The notes: generated by a model not told the origin, from the sequence alone. Positions 54,248-64,000 are shown, counted from the first letter of the stretch. The stretch: DNA of 64,000 bases from Bacteroidia bacterium (GCA_030432635.1 JAUIMB010000001.1:62001-126000), one strand, 5' to 3'. Program-made: numbers and translations.

Positions 54248-54856
54248 TTAATATGTCAGATTATTATGTCTATTTTGTAGTATTTTAACTACATTTTGTA
54301 GGTTTATGTTTTTGAATTGAAGTAGAATTAAATAGTGAAATAATAAATCGGCACATTCATTTAAAAACAGGTTTGTGTTGTTGTCTTTTGCTTCAATAAC
54401 TAGTTCAATAGCCTCTTCTCCAACTTTTTGGGCTGCTTTATTAATCCCTTTTGAAAAAAGAGAAGCCACATATGAATCTGAGTTTGTGGAGTTCAATCTT
54501 CTTTTATTAATTATGTCCTCTAGTTTTGAAAGAAAGCCAAAGTTTTGTGTATTAACTTCGTTCCAGCAAGTATCAGAGCCTTTATGGCATGTTGGTCCTT
54601 CAGGATTTACCTTTATTAACAAGGTGTCTTTGTCACAATCAGCTTTAATTGAAACTAGTTGTAAGTGGTTTCCGCTAATTTCTCCTTTAGTCCATAAACG
54701 TTGTTTACTTCTGCTATAAAAGGTTACTAGTTTAGACGTTATCGTTTTTTTTAGCGCATCTTGATTCATGTAGCCTAACATTAGCACATTATTGGTATTT
54801 ACATCTTGAATGATAGCAGGAACGAGTCCGTTACTTTTTTTAAAATTTACAGTCAT
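54248..54856 (-). CDS. hisI: Bifunctional phosphoribosyl-AMP cyclohydrolase / phosphoribosyl-ATP pyrophosphatase
   Basis: A 202-residue fused HisIE. The cyclohydrolase part (residues 1-110) contains [26 protein letters not shown] and the metal site [11 protein letters not shown] with CHKGSDTCW. The pyrophosphatase part has [29 protein letters not shown]. Catalyses steps 2 and 3 of histidine synthesis. Start overlaps hisF by 4 bases. Last gene of the his operon. Confidence 0.95.
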   Translation of the reverse strand: MTVNFKKSNGLVPAIIQDVNTNNVLMLGYMNQDALKKTITSKLVTFYSRSKQRLWTKGEISGNHLQLVSIKADCDKDTLLIKVNPEGPTCHKGSDTCWNEVNTQNFGFLSKLEDIINKRRLNSTNSDSYVASLFSKGINKAAQKVGEEAIELVIEAKDNNTNLFLNECADLLFHYLILLQFKNINLQNVVKILQNRHNNLTY

Positions 54857-55608
54857 AATCTTACTTGGATATTTTGTTGTTTTAATATTCTTTTTAAATC
54901 TACAATTGTCAGGTTGCCATAATGAAAGATGCTTGCAGCCAATGCAGCATCTGCTTTTCCTTTTTTGAAGACATCAACAAAGTGTTTTTTAATTCCAGCG
55001 CCACCTGATGCAATTATAGGGATGTTAACAGTCTTCGATAATTTTGCTAGAGCCTCATTAGCGAAACCTGATTTTGTTCCATCATTAGTCATGGAAGTAA
55101 ATAATAGTTCTCCTGCACCTCTTTGTTCAACTTCTTTTGCCCAATTGAATAAGTTTAAATTTGTCGCAATTGTTCCTCCAGTTGTATGTACAACCCATTC
55201 ACTTCCTATCTTTTTTGCATCGATAGCAACAGTGATACATTGACTTCCAAATTTTTGGGATAATTCATTGATTAGATCTGGACGTTTTATAGCGCTTGAA
55301 TTGATAGATATTTTATCGGCACCGCAATTCAACATTTCTGAGACGTCATCAATTGAGGAAATTCCTCCTCCCACTGTAAATGGAATGTTTATGTGTTCAG
55401 CAACATTCAATACAATATTGCGCATAGTTTTTCGGCCTTCGAGAGTTGCTGAAATATCGAGTAATACAATTTCATCTGCTCCCATATCTGCGTATTGTTT
55501 GGCAAGAAAAACAGGGTCACCAGCATCTTTTAAGTCTATAAAATTGACGCCTTTAACAGTTCTTCCGTTTTTAATATCCAAACAAGGAATAATTCGTTTA
55601 GTCAGCAT
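54853..55608 (-). CDS. hisF: Imidazole glycerol phosphate synthase, cyclase subunit
   Basis: A 251-residue TIM barrel. [18 protein letters not shown] carries catalytic Asp, [14 protein letters not shown], and [12 protein letters not shown] with the second Asp. Forms a complex with HisH to make IGP and AICAR from PRFAR and ammonia. Gap of 3 bases after hisA. Confidence 0.96.
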   Translation of the reverse strand: MLTKRIIPCLDIKNGRTVKGVNFIDLKDAGDPVFLAKQYADMGADEIVLLDISATLEGRKTMRNIVLNVAEHINIPFTVGGGISSIDDVSEMLNCGADKISINSSAIKRPDLINELSQKFGSQCITVAIDAKKIGSEWVVHTTGGTIATNLNLFNWAKEVEQRGAGELLFTSMTNDGTKSGFANEALAKLSKTVNIPIIASGGAGIKKHFVDVFKKGKADAALAASIFHYGNLTIVDLKRILKQQNIQVRL

Positions 55609-55611
55609 AGT

Positions 55612-56328
55612 TTAAGCTATCAATTCTAAGTCTTTTAACTTAATATTTCCCTCATAGATCGCTTTGCCAATAATTACAGCTTCGCATCCCAAGTCTTCAA
55701 GCTTATTAATATCAGAAATTGAAGCGACACCTCCTGAAGCAATCAAATTGATGCCCTCAACTTCATTGAGAATTTTTTCGTATAGATCGTAAGAGGGCCC
55801 TTGGAGCATGCCATCTTTTGAGATATCAGTACAGATTACATTTGATATGCCGTTATTACGATACATTTTTATAAATGGTATGATTTCAACACTACATTCT
55901 TCTTGCCAACCACTAATAGTAATTTTTTGATTATTACAATCTGCACCCAATATTATTTTTGCACTTCCATACTTGGCAATCCAGTTGTCAAACATAGCTT
56001 TATCTTTAACAGCGATACTCCCTCCTGTAATTTGTTTTGCACCTGAATTAAATGCGATATATACATCTTTATCCGACTTTATGCCACCTCCAAAATCAAT
56101 TTTAAGGTTCGTTTTAGCTGCAATTTTTTCCAAAACTTTATAGTTTATAATTTGATTGGACCTTGCACCATCTAAATCGACCAAGTGCAAATATTCTACA
56201 CCTGCTCCTTCAAAGGATTTGGCGACTTCAACAGGGTTTTCATTATAAATTTTTTTTGTGCTATAATCGCCTTTAGTAAGACGAACACACTTTCCGTTGA
56301 TGATATCTATTGCTGGTATGATTCTCAT
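55612..56328 (-). CDS. hisA: ProFAR isomerase
   Basis: A 238-residue TIM barrel homologous to His[22 protein letters not shown] holds the first Asp, and [15 protein letters not shown] the second. Isomerises ProFAR to PRFAR. Its start overlaps hisH by 4 bases. Confidence 0.96.
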   Translation of the reverse strand: MRIIPAIDIINGKCVRLTKGDYSTKKIYNENPVEVAKSFEGAGVEYLHLVDLDGARSNQIINYKVLEKIAAKTNLKIDFGGGIKSDKDVYIAFNSGAKQITGGSIAVKDKAMFDNWIAKYGSAKIILGADCNNQKITISGWQEECSVEIIPFIKMYRNNGISNVICTDISKDGMLQGPSYDLYEKILNEVEGINLIASGGVASISDINKLEDLGCEAVIIGKAIYEGNIKLKDLELIA

Positions 56329-56909
56329 AATTTCATAAAGTTTTTAAGTAATTGTTCCCCTTTCGCACTGCTTTTTTCTGGGTGAAATTGTACACCATAA
56401 AAGTTGTTTTTGTGAAGTGCTGCAGAAAAGCCAATATGGTATACTGAATTTGCAATGGTTTCTTTACAGTTTTCTGCATAATAGCTATGTACAGAGTACA
56501 TATATTCATTTTCATTAATACCTACGAAGAGTTCTGATTTTAGGTTATTGATGGTATTCCATCCTATTTGGGGAACTTTAACAACTTTATTAAAATGTCT
56601 GACTTTTACATCAAAAATGCCCAAGCCTTCAGTTTCACCTTCTTCTGTGTAATTGCACATGAGTTGCATTCCCAAACAAATCCCTAATACAGGTTGAGTT
56701 AAATTGGGAATAATACAATCGAGCTTTTTACTTTTTAGCATTCTCATTGCCGAACTTGCTTCACCTACTCCAGGAAAGATTATCCTATCAGCAGATTGGA
56801 TTGCACTAATATTACTGGTTAGTATGGCATCTACTCCTAAGCGCTTAAATGCTAATTGAATGCTTTTAATATTGCCAGTTCCGTAATCGATAATTACTAA
56901 TTTCATCAC
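56325..56909 (-). CDS. hisH: Imidazole glycerol phosphate synthase, glutaminase subunit
   Basis: A 194-residue class I amidotransferase. The nucleophile is in [12 protein letters not shown], with [10 protein letters not shown] giving His and Glu. [11 protein letters not shown] is the conserved N-terminus. It supplies ammonia to HisF. Overlaps hisB by 4 bases. Confidence 0.96.
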   Translation of the reverse strand: MMKLVIIDYGTGNIKSIQLAFKRLGVDAILTSNISAIQSADRIIFPGVGEASSAMRMLKSKKLDCIIPNLTQPVLGICLGMQLMCNYTEEGETEGLGIFDVKVRHFNKVVKVPQIGWNTINNLKSELFVGINENEYMYSVHSYYAENCKETIANSVYHIGFSAALHKNNFYGVQFHPEKSSAKGEQLLKNFMKL

Positions 56910-58039
56910 AAGACACCTTTTGTCGTTGGTAAAATCATTTTTTCAACATCTTGTTTGATGGCCATTTTTATAGCTTTAGCAAAGGCTTTAAATATGGCTT
57001 CGATTTTGTGGTGTTCATTAAACCCTTCTGCTTTGATGTTTAAATTACATTTAGCTCCATCAGTAAAAGATTTAAAAAAGTGAAAGAACATTTCGGTTGG
57101 TATTTTGCCTATCATTTCTCTTCTGAACTCAGCATCCCAAACTAGCCAATTCCTACCGCCAAAATCAATCACTACTTGTGCTAAACAGTCATCCATTGGC
57201 AGTGAGAAACCATAGCGTTCGATTCCTAATTTGTTCCCAAGTGCTTTAGAGAATACTTCTCCTAAGGCAATGGCAGTATCTTCTATAGTGTGGTGTTCAT
57301 CAACCTCTAGGTCTCCATCAACTTTTATGCTCAAATCTATTTGACCATGTCGCGCAATTTGCTCAAGCATATGATCAAAAAAGGCAAGTCCAGTATTTAT
57401 GTCATTTTTTCCTGTTCCATCTAAATTTAAGTCAATCTCTATACAAGTCTCTTTCGTGTTGCGAATAATATTTTCAATTCTACCCTCAGCCTTTAAAAAG
57501 GTATATATAGTTTCCCAATCGTCACTTTCTAAAGTGATGTAAGGTTGAAGTTCTTTGAGGTTTAAGGTAACTTCATCTATTCCCAAATTTGTGTTACTGT
57601 TTATATATATTCCTTTCGAACCAAGTTTTTTTGCCAGTTCTATATCTGTCAACCGATCTCCAATGACATACGAATTTTCTAGATCATAGTCATTTGAAAA
57701 ATATTTGGTCAGTAAACCTATGTTAGGTTTTCTGGTAGATGCATTATCTTTTGCAAAGGTCTTGTCTATAAATTGTTCTTCAAATTCTATTCCTTCGGCT
57801 CTAAAAGTTTTAATAATAAAATTGTGAATTGGCCAGAAATGGTTTTCAGGGAAAGCTTCAGTACCTAAGCCATCTTGATTTGTAACCATTACAATTTCAA
57901 AATCCAATTCATTTGATATTTTGGCTAAAAACTTAAATACTTTTGGATAAAATTCTAATTTTTCAAAGGAATCGATTTGCTCGTCTGAAGGCTCTTTAAT
58001 AAGTGTGCCGTCCCTGTCTATAAATAATACGCGCTTCAT
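56906..58039 (-). CDS. hisB: Bifunctional histidinol-phosphatase / imidazoleglycerol-phosphate dehydratase
   Basis: A 377-residue fusion. The N-terminal HAD phosphatase has [12 protein letters not shown] and [11 protein letters not shown]. The C-terminal dehydratase has [31 protein letters not shown] and [17 protein letters not shown], with its metal-binding His clusters. Performs steps 7 and 9 of the pathway. Starts 31 bases after hisC. Confidence 0.96.
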   Translation of the reverse strand: MKRVLFIDRDGTLIKEPSDEQIDSFEKLEFYPKVFKFLAKISNELDFEIVMVTNQDGLGTEAFPENHFWPIHNFIIKTFRAEGIEFEEQFIDKTFAKDNASTRKPNIGLLTKYFSNDYDLENSYVIGDRLTDIELAKKLGSKGIYINSNTNLGIDEVTLNLKELQPYITLESDDWETIYTFLKAEGRIENIIRNTKETCIEIDLNLDGTGKNDINTGLAFFDHMLEQIARHGQIDLSIKVDGDLEVDEHHTIEDTAIALGEVFSKALGNKLGIERYGFSLPMDDCLAQVVIDFGGRNWLVWDAEFRREMIGKIPTEMFFHFFKSFTDGAKCNLNIKAEGFNEHHKIEAIFKAFAKAIKMAIKQDVEKMILPTTKGVL

Positions 58040-58070
58040 AGTTGCTTTTTTAAGTTGATTAAGAATGTTA

Positions 58071-59120
58071 CTAGGTTAGTGTTTTTAATGTTTGAATCAA
58101 TCTTATGTTTTCTGTTGGAGTACCAATTGTTAATCTTATACAGTTTTTACATAAGGGTTGGTTTGTTCTATTTCGTACCACAATCCCTTTATCGATGAGT
58201 TGTCTATATCGTTTGTTTGCGTCATCAACTTTAACCATTAAAAAGTTAGTACTTGATGGGTAGATTATGTTTACAATCGAAATGGTATGAAGTTCATTTA
58301 TCATCCATTTTCGCTCTTCCAATATTTTATTTATCTCAACTGAAATAGCTGAAATGTCTAATAGTTTGCTTATCGCTTTTTCCTGTGTAAGTTGACTTAT
58401 ATTATAGGGTGGTTTGATGCTATTTAAAATTGAAATAATTGCTTCAGAGGCATAGCACATACCAAGTCTGATTCCTGCCAATCCATAGCCTTTTGAACAT
58501 GTTTGGACAACTATTAAATTAGGGAATTCGTTTAGTTTGCAAGTCCAACTTTCGTACTCTGAAAAATCGATGTAAGCTTCATCAATGATGACAATTCCAT
58601 TGAATTCTCTTATAAGTTGCTCAATTTTACTGGAGTTGAAACTATTTGCTGTAGGATTATTGGGTACACATAAAAAGAGTAGCTTAGATAGACTATTCTG
58701 AGTATTAAGAATCACATCTACTTTGGGCTCAAAATTATTGTCTAGATTAACCCGAATTATTTCTATGGCATTCAAATTTGCTAGTACATCATACATACCA
58801 TAGGTAGGTGGCAAAGTGATAATGTTATCTTTATTTGGTTCACAAAAAGCTCTGAAAATCAAATCTAGGATTTCATCGCTTCCATTGCCTAACAGAATTT
58901 GATCAACAGGAACATTTTTTAATTCTGAAATTAATGTTCTTAACTTCACTTGCCTTGAGTCTGGATAACGATTGATTCCATTTTCAAAAGGATTCTCGTT
59001 GGCATCTAGATAAATTAGTCTGTCATCAATGATTGCATATTCGTCTCTAGCTGAAGAATAAGGTTCAATTTTTTTTATATTGTCCCTAATGAGAACAGAA
59101 ATATCTCTTGTTTTCATCAT
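58071..59120 (-). CDS. hisC: Histidinol-phosphate aminotransferase
   Basis: A 349-residue PLP enzyme. [51 protein letters not shown], and the Schiff-base Lys in [14 protein letters not shown]. Converts imidazole acetol phosphate to histidinol phosphate. A second ATG is adjacent (MMKTRD). Gap of 28 bases after hisD. Confidence 0.95.
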   Translation of the reverse strand: MMKTRDISVLIRDNIKKIEPYSSARDEYAIIDDRLIYLDANENPFENGINRYPDSRQVKLRTLISELKNVPVDQILLGNGSDEILDLIFRAFCEPNKDNIITLPPTYGMYDVLANLNAIEIIRVNLDNNFEPKVDVILNTQNSLSKLLFLCVPNNPTANSFNSSKIEQLIREFNGIVIIDEAYIDFSEYESWTCKLNEFPNLIVVQTCSKGYGLAGIRLGMCYASEAIISILNSIKPPYNISQLTQEKAISKLLDISAISVEINKILEERKWMINELHTISIVNIIYPSSTNFLMVKVDDANKRYRQLIDKGIVVRNRTNQPLCKNCIRLTIGTPTENIRLIQTLKTLT

Positions 59121-59148
59121 TAAAATAGTTTTGATTGACTTTAAATTA

Positions 59149-60444
59149 TTAATTGTCTTTAGTTATATCTTTCATTCGTATAGTAACAGCATTTTTGTGT
59201 GCTTCAAGTCCTTCAGCATTAGCCATTACCTCAATAGTGTTTCCTATATTTTGAAGACCTTCTTTTGTTATATGTTGGAAAGTTATGCTCTTTGTAAAGC
59301 TATCAAGATTAACTCCTGAATATGCCTTGCTATGTCCATTAGTTGGTAAGGTATGATTCGTGCCAGAAGCATAATCTCCAGCACTTTCTGGTGTAAAGTT
59401 TCCAATGAATACCGATCCAGCATTTGTTATGTTATCTGTAAAAAACTCATTAGACCCAGTACAAATTATAATGTGTTCTGGAGCATATTCATTTACCAAC
59501 TCTAGTGCAACTTCTTTAGAATTTACATATATGAGCTTTGAATTTTCAATTGCTTTTTGAGCGATTTCTTTTCGTGGCAAAAACCGTAACTGTTCCATTA
59601 TATCTTGCTTCACTTTGTTTATTAAAGATTTTGATGTTGATATAAGTATGACTTGACTGTCTGGACCATGTTCGGCTTGACTCAATAAATCTGAAGCGAT
59701 ATAATTTGATTTTGCAGTATCATCGGCAACTACCATTAGCTCACTTGGACCAGCAGGCATATCGATTGCGACATCAAACTTTGTAGCCAATTGTTTTGCA
59801 ACAGTAACAAATTGGTTTCCTGGTCCAAATATTTTATACACCTTAGGAATCGTGGATGTTCCAAATGTCATACCAGCAATAGCTTGAATACCTCCAACTT
59901 TCAATATTTTAGTAACTCTGCATAGTTGTGCTGTGTACAATATTTCATCAGGAATTTTACCTTTATTATTTGGTGGAGAACATAGAATAATATCCTTCAC
60001 ACCTGCTATTTGGGCAGGAATTGCTAACATTAATACTGTGGAAAACAAAGGTGCTGTTCCACCAGGAATGTATAATCCAATCTTTTGAATAGGTCGCTTT
60101 TCTTGCCAGCATTTAACACCTTTTGTGGTCATTACTTTTATTGCCTTTGTTTTTTGCGCCTCATGAAATTTTGAAATATTCTGTTTTGCAATCTTTATTG
60201 CCGATTTTAAGGTGTTAGAGACTCTTTTTGCAGCATCGTTAATCTCTTCTTGACTAACTTCTATGCTTTTTAAATGGCACTCGTCAAATAATTGCGTGTA
60301 TTTTATAATGGCTGAATTACCATTATTTTTGACATCCTCAAATATTTCAACAACTGTATTTTCTATTTCCTCAATGGATTTTGTTGGTCTTTTTAACAGT
60401 TCTGACCATTCGCTTTGTTTTGGATTCGTAATTACTTTCATCAT
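59149..60444 (-). CDS. hisD: Histidinol dehydrogenase
   Basis: A 431-residue enzyme started at the ATG at 60444, which overlaps the hisG stop (ATGA). A longer frame to 60468 lies inside hisG. It contains YIPGGTAPLFSTVLMLAIPA, GPGNQFVTVAKQLA, DMPAGPSELMVVADD, LSQAEHGPDSQ (zinc-binding region) and GDYASGTNHTLPTNG. Does the last two oxidations to histidine. Confidence 0.95.
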   Translation of the reverse strand: MMKVITNPKQSEWSELLKRPTKSIEEIENTVVEIFEDVKNNGNSAIIKYTQLFDECHLKSIEVSQEEINDAAKRVSNTLKSAIKIAKQNISKFHEAQKTKAIKVMTTKGVKCWQEKRPIQKIGLYIPGGTAPLFSTVLMLAIPAQIAGVKDIILCSPPNNKGKIPDEILYTAQLCRVTKILKVGGIQAIAGMTFGTSTIPKVYKIFGPGNQFVTVAKQLATKFDVAIDMPAGPSELMVVADDTAKSNYIASDLLSQAEHGPDSQVILISTSKSLINKVKQDIMEQLRFLPRKEIAQKAIENSKLIYVNSKEVALELVNEYAPEHIIICTGSNEFFTDNITNAGSVFIGNFTPESAGDYASGTNHTLPTNGHSKAYSGVNLDSFTKSITFQHITKEGLQNIGNTIEVMANAEGLEAHKNAVTIRMKDITKDN

Positions 60445-61298
60445 AATACCATATTTTCTATTGGACAAACAAGTATGCCTTCAGCTCCATTTTCCTTTAG
60501 CTCATCAATAACTGCCCAAAATTCAATTTCGTTGATTACAGAGTGTAAAGAACTCCAACCTTTTCTGGCTAATGGCATTATTGTAGGGCTATTAATACCA
60601 GGTAGGATGGATGTTATCTGATCTAATTTGTCATTACGAACATTTAAAAGAACATATTTGTTTTGACGTGCTCTTATAACTGATTGAATCCTAAATTGGA
60701 GCTTATCAAGTATCGTTTTTTTATCAGATGGTATTAAAGGTGAAACAGCAAGAACAGCTTCAGATGTAAAAAGCACTTCGGCTTCTTTAAGGCCATTCTT
60801 AAAAAGCGTACTACCACTAGAAACAATATCTACAATGGCATCAGCTAAACCAATATTGGGAGTTATTTCAACCGAACCATTTATGACATGTAAATTGGCA
60901 TTTACTTGGTTTTTATTCAAATATTGTCTTACAGTATTGGGATATGTAGTGGCAATTCGTTTACCCTCTAAATCTTGAATAGAGTTATAGTTTTTAGATT
61001 TTGGCACAGCTATAGAGACTTTGCAGGAAGAAAACCCTAGTTTTTCTATGAATGGAATAGAATTTCCCTTTTCGACAAGTACATTTTCTCCTATGATGGC
61101 AGCATCTACAATGCCATCATTTAGATATTGTGGAATATCACCATTTCTTAGATAGTACACCTCTAATGGAAAGTTCTTGGCAGTAACCTTAAGCTGGTCT
61201 CTAGCATTATCGATAGAAACACCAACATCTCTTAGGATGTTCATTGAGTCGTTATATAGACGACCTGATTTTTGAACTGCTATTTTTAATTTACTCAT
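60441..61298 (-). CDS. hisG: ATP phosphoribosyltransferase, long form
   Basis: A 285-residue enzyme; the length and C-terminal ACT-like domain (residues ~205-285) mark the long form that is feedback-inhibited by histidine and needs no HisZ. KIAVQKSGRLYNDSM, DAAIIGENVL, RIATTYPNTVRQYL and GSVEITPNIGLADAIVDIVSSGSTL carry the PRPP and ATP site. First enzyme and first structural gene of the operon, 58 bases after the attenuator. Confidence 0.96.
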   Translation of the reverse strand: MSKLKIAVQKSGRLYNDSMNILRDVGVSIDNARDQLKVTAKNFPLEVYYLRNGDIPQYLNDGIVDAAIIGENVLVEKGNSIPFIEKLGFSSCKVSIAVPKSKNYNSIQDLEGKRIATTYPNTVRQYLNKNQVNANLHVINGSVEITPNIGLADAIVDIVSSGSTLFKNGLKEAEVLFTSEAVLAVSPLIPSDKKTILDKLQFRIQSVIRARQNKYVLLNVRNDKLDQITSILPGINSPTIMPLARKGWSSLHSVINEIEFWAVIDELKENGAEGILVCPIENMVL

Positions 61299-61356
61299 TA
61301 TTTTTTGTAATAGTTTGAGTAAATCTTTGGGTAAGAATTCCTAATGATTAGAAACT

Positions 61357-61388
61357 AAAAAAACCGTTTGATTTACTCAAACGGTTTT
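61357..61388 (-). terminator. Attenuator terminator of the his operon
   Basis: On the minus strand AAAACCGTTTGA pairs perfectly with TCAAACGGTTTT (12 bp) around the loop GTAAA, followed by a run of T. The ascending arm can instead pair with leader-peptide codons 14-16 (see the leader feature). Confidence 0.92.
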
Positions 61389-61417
61389 CAAATATGTTGA
61401 ATTTATTCAATACATTC

Positions 61418-61471
61418 TCATCTCGCTTGAGTGCAAGTATGAAAATGATGATGTAATTGAATAAAAGTCAT
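61418..61471 (-). CDS. hisL: his operon leader peptide
   Basis: An 18-codon frame from ATG at 61471 to TGA at 61418, encoding MTFIQLHHHFHTCTQAR. Codons 7, 8, 9 and 11 are His, four of five in a row. Leader codons 14-16 (ACTCAAGCG, positions 61424-61432) can form 9 pairs (one G-U) with CGTTTGAGT of the terminator arm (61375-61383). A ribosome stalled at the His codons would leave this segment free and stop the terminator; a ribosome at the stop codon would mask it. An alternative hairpin TTGAAT/ATTCAA lies at 61397-61410. Confidence 0.85.
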   Translation of the reverse strand: MTFIQLHHHFHTCTQAR

Positions 61472-61488
61472 TTGTGTTTTTGTTTGGA

Positions 61489-61521
61489 CAAAGGTTGCAA
61501 AATTTATTTTGAATTTCCAAA
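61489..61521 (-). promoter_or_regulatory. Promoter of the his operon
   Basis: On the minus strand TTTGG at 61517-61521, then about 20 bases, then AACCTTTG (61489-61496; 7 of 8 to TAnnTTTG). Transcription would start near 61484, about 13 bases before the leader ATG. Confidence 0.5.
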
Positions 61522-61535
61522 TCATATTTATGATT

Positions 61536-62069
61536 TTAGAACTTTTCGTAATCATAACATGTTTTTAGATTTGCACATTGATCTTTGTAGGGTAACCAAC
61601 CCGCTACCTTCTTTTCGCCAATAATCAATACAATCTTTGCCCAAAGCTCACTGATTTCAGTTACTTGCACTTTTTGTCCATTATCTAATTTGTGTATCCT
61701 ATTGGAAGATGTGGTTGGGAGATCATAAATATAAGCGTGATCTTCGTCTTCATTTTTAACATAAAGATTGAAGTCACTATTTCTTACCCAAAAGTTTTTG
61801 TAATGATGTTCCTTATTCTTATTAGGAATTCTTTCTATAGTATTTATTTTAAACCAACCATAATCACTTTCTGTAATGGTTAATTTATACCATGTGTTTT
61901 CCTCTTTTGCATTTTGAAGTGTATCTACTATGCTCCCATTTTTCTTGTTGAAGATAAAAATAGGCTTGGCTTTATTTTCATAAAAGCATTTAACTGCATT
62001 AACATCATGTTCTTTGTTTTGAGCAAAGCAAAAAAAGCTACAACATGCTATTACAAAGAAGAATCTCAT
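61536..62069 (-). CDS. Secreted SH3-like domain protein
   Basis: A 177-residue protein with signal peptide (residues 1-16, ending CFAQ). The C-terminal ~60 residues (AYIYDLPTTSSNRIHKLDNGQKVQVTEISELWAKIVL) resemble a bacterial SH3 domain with ALYD-like and xWxKV elements. An N-terminal half with FIFNKKNGSIVDTLQN could be a second one. Three Cys in the mature part. It follows the prohibitin gene by 6 bases and so is probably in the same transcript. Function unknown; perhaps cell-wall binding. Confidence 0.7.
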   Translation of the reverse strand: MRFFFVIACCSFFCFAQNKEHDVNAVKCFYENKAKPIFIFNKKNGSIVDTLQNAKEENTWYKLTITESDYGWFKINTIERIPNKNKEHHYKNFWVRNSDFNLYVKNEDEDHAYIYDLPTTSSNRIHKLDNGQKVQVTEISELWAKIVLIIGEKKVAGWLPYKDQCANLKTCYDYEKF

Positions 62070-62075
62070 ACAATA

Positions 62076-62891
62076 CTATTGATTGCCTAAAATAATAGGC
62101 ATTCCTGAATCACCAGAACCAATGATTACCACTTTACTGTTTGGGGATTCTGCCAATTTATTGGTCGCTTCAATACCTTTATCCTGAAGAATCTTATCCG
62201 TTAGTGAAGCGCTTAGGATTTTGTTAGCATCAGCTTTTCCTTGTGCTTCAATACGTTGACGTTCGGCTTCCTTTTGGGCTGTAACCAACCTAAACTCATA
62301 TTCCAACGATTCTTGTTCTTGTTTTAGTTTTCGTTCGATTGCTTCTTTAATCGTAGGTGGTAACGTAACATCCCTTACCAAGATTTCATCGAGTACAATA
62401 AATTGGTCGTCTACGATTTTCTTGGTCTCTTCAAATATTTCTTTTTGGATAGCATCCCTTTTACTTGAATACAATTGTTCTGGTGTGTAGCGTCCAACAA
62501 CACTTCGTGCAGCCGAACGAATGGTTGGCAAAATGATGCGTTGCAAATAATTTTCACCAATTTCTTGATGAAGCTTACCTAAGTTTTTTTCATCGGGTTT
62601 GTACCATGCAGAAGCATCAAGTTGAATGTCCAACCCATTGGATGATAATACCTTCATTTTTTCGAAAATTTCCTGACGTCGTACTTCATAAACATAAACC
62701 TTGTTCCATGGTGCAATGATATGAAACCCTTCTCCTAGTGGTGGTTCGTCGGTAACGACACCTCCTCCAAAGGTTTTATATAATACACCTGCTTCACCAG
62801 AACCAATTGTTACGGCAGATTTTGCAAGTAAAATAATAAGTACGATCGCAGCAAAAATAACAGGCACTGCAATTTTAGGTAGCTTTTCCAT
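62076..62891 (-). CDS. Prohibitin/SPFH-domain membrane protein
   Basis: A 271-residue protein with one N-terminal hydrophobic anchor (about residues 7-24). The SPFH domain follows (VTIGSGEAGVLYKTFGG, LGEGFHIIAPWNKVYVYEVRRQ, RSVVGRYTPEQLYSSKRDAIQ), then a long coiled coil rich in Glu, Gln and Ala (EQESLEYEFRLVTAQKEAERQRIEAQG). Forms ring assemblies that scaffold membrane proteases. Located 15 bases after the large membrane protein gene. Confidence 0.9.
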   Translation of the reverse strand: MEKLPKIAVPVIFAAIVLIILLAKSAVTIGSGEAGVLYKTFGGGVVTDEPPLGEGFHIIAPWNKVYVYEVRRQEIFEKMKVLSSNGLDIQLDASAWYKPDEKNLGKLHQEIGENYLQRIILPTIRSAARSVVGRYTPEQLYSSKRDAIQKEIFEETKKIVDDQFIVLDEILVRDVTLPPTIKEAIERKLKQEQESLEYEFRLVTAQKEAERQRIEAQGKADANKILSASLTDKILQDKGIEATNKLAESPNSKVVIIGSGDSGMPIILGNQ

Positions 62892-62906
62892 AGTATGTTG
62901 TTGTTT

Positions 62907-64000
62907 TTAAGTTAGTCCGTTGTATTTTCTAATAAACCATTCCGCAGCAAGGCTCAACGCAATAAGTCCGAGTAGATATTTCCAGTCGATTAAAGGTACG
63001 ATTTTTTTAGTGCTTTTTTGAATCGTAGCAAATCGCTTATCGGTTAGTAAATCATCAATAACCTGTGATGTGTTATCAATAAAATATGATTGACCCTTAC
63101 TGTTGGTCGCCAAGCTTTCAAGTTTTGTTACATTGGCATTCAGGAATTGTTGCTCGACATTGTAATCTAGTATTTTGAGCGCTCCAGATTTAGAGATATT
63201 TTCATTATTGACGTTCACTGTAAAGTTATAATCACCAGCTTCCAAACCACTAAGGTCCACTTCATAATTGTTGTTTTTTAATATAAAAGGAAAGGATTTG
63301 ATTGCTTCAGTGTCTTTGTTCTTTAATGTAATATTCAGATTGGCATTGTCTTCAAACTCATAGTTTTTATTGAAAAACTGAGCCGTGATGTTGACATTGT
63401 CATTTCCGTTGTAAAATGATTCGTAGTTCACATTCAGTCTTGTACGACGTTTATTTGTGCTTAGGTATTGTACAAGCTTTCCAATGAAATTATCAAAAGT
63501 ATTAAACGAATTTTCATTGAGATACGCTTGGGCTCGCCAACGCCAAATACCTTCTCCCAATAACAAGGCTTCTCTTCTATCGTTTATTTCAAAAGTGGCC
63601 AATAAAGGTTCTTCCAATTGGTTGCCATTAACGGTTTTGTACAAAATGGTTTCATATGGAATATTGAATGCGGTCTCGCCAAATTCTGATTGTAAAGGTG
63701 GAAATTCGTTAAAATTCAAATGGTCTACAATAAAGGTGGCGTAATTTTGATTTAGCGTTGGTTGATATGCCTCTTTCTGATTGGTTTGTTGCTGTTTGTA
63801 GTTATTCTGAAGTTCATTCAAAAGTGCCCAATTGGTCTTTGCTCCAGCCACAACAATCTTATTGAGCTTGAGCTTGTCAATTTCAGAAAAAAGAGCCTTA
63901 AAATTACTGGTTGGTTGATATACGATGACCAGTTGAAAGTCATTTGGCGCCTTCAGAAATTCTAGAGTAGAAACGATTTTCGCCTGACGTTGTTCATTAC
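62907..64000 (-). CDS. Large membrane protein, probable vWA-type, 5' part outside window
   Basis: The open frame continues without stop to the window edge, so the GTG at 63851 is not the true start. About 364 codons are visible. The N-terminal visible part (PNDFQLVIVYQPTSNF, KIVVAGAKTNWALLNE) looks like the end of a mixed alpha/beta domain. A middle beta region (NVNYESFYNGNDNVNITAQF) is followed by one C-terminal membrane helix, LIDWKYLLGLIALSLAAEWF, ending RKYNGLT. This matches large Bacteroidota membrane proteins with von Willebrand-like domains, but the family-defining part is outside the window. Upstream in an operon with prohibitin. Confidence 0.6.
   Translation of the reverse strand, partial: NEQRQAKIVSTLEFLKAPNDFQLVIVYQPTSNFKALFSEIDKLKLNKIVVAGAKTNWALLNELQNNYKQQQTNQKEAYQPTLNQNYATFIVDHLNFNEFPPLQSEFGETAFNIPYETILYKTVNGNQLEEPLLATFEINDRREALLLGEGIWRWRAQAYLNENSFNTFDNFIGKLVQYLSTNKRRTRLNVNYESFYNGNDNVNITAQFFNKNYEFEDNANLNITLKNKDTEAIKSFPFILKNNNYEVDLSGLEAGDYNFTVNVNNENISKSGALKILDYNVEQQFLNANVTKLESLATNSKGQSYFIDNTSQVIDDLLTDKRFATIQKSTKKIVPLIDWKYLLGLIALSLAAEWFIRKYNGLT

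Noticed and set aside
61397-61410. Hairpin TTGAAT/ATTCAA in the his leader as the main antiterminator
   Set aside because: It does not involve the terminator arm; the pairing of codons 14-16 with that arm explains the switch better.

Overview
The window looks like a chromosomal segment of a marine-type member of the Flavobacteriaceae (Bacteroidota). The DNA is AT-rich. Two secreted proteins end in type IX secretion (T9SS) sorting domains, and a TonB-dependent receptor carries a carboxypeptidase-regulatory-like N-terminal domain. Several start regions carry the Bacteroidota -7 box TAnnTTTG. The his operon has the fused hisB and hisIE genes, and family proteins such as DUF6090, DUF1328, DUF3817 and DUF2461 are present. 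No tRNA, rRNA, CRISPR array, phage or transposase gene was seen.

Layout. 1-753: 5' part of a c-type-cytochrome-like gene. 1176-5528: a LytS/LytTR two-component pair, a lipoprotein and a CocE-type hydrolase. 5744-10507 (minus): a tight six-gene operon of ABC ATPase, permease, envelope protein, CPBP-like membrane protein and a second LytS/LytTR pair. 10907-18779: a sucrose-type locus (GH13 phosphorylase, fructokinase, MFS transporter, TonB receptor, LacI regulator) with two tandem perfect LacI-type operators. 18780-19979: a 1.2-kb gene-free stretch packed with hairpins. 19980-25460: a DedA-like membrane protein, then an operon joining a TPR-adenylate cyclase to two related proteins, one of which has six ~40-residue repeats inserted. 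25550-33371: a zinc metalloprotease, an OmpA lipoprotein, a T9SS-secreted vanadium haloperoxidase-like protein, DUF3817, MscS and a thioesterase. 33495-40407: a dioxygenase-like lipoprotein, DUF72, DUF2461, small envelope and stress proteins (acidic lipoprotein, a 53-residue DUF1328 protein, Dps) and CorA. 40547-43502: glycolytic cluster pfkA-gapA-sugar kinase. 43639-50879: TamB, TsaD, a TfoX-like protein and a TruA-type pseudouridine synthase. 51014-54157: a T9SS-secreted M43 protease. 54248-61298: the complete hisGDCBHAFI(E) operon. 61536-64000: an SH3-like secreted protein, a prohibitin homologue and the 3' part of a large membrane protein.

Three observations stand out. (1) A complete histidine attenuator lies upstream of hisG: an 18-codon leader frame with four His codons, a strong terminator, and a 9-bp antiterminator pairing between leader codons 14-16 and the terminator arm. 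(2) The hairpin-dense, gene-free region at 18.9-19.7 kb includes a long stem whose irregular pairs are mostly G-U on the plus strand. (3) The TPR-adenylate cyclase operon carries two proteins sharing one domain, which in one of them is split by six tandem repeats that could form a beta-propeller; this is the best candidate here for an undescribed system.
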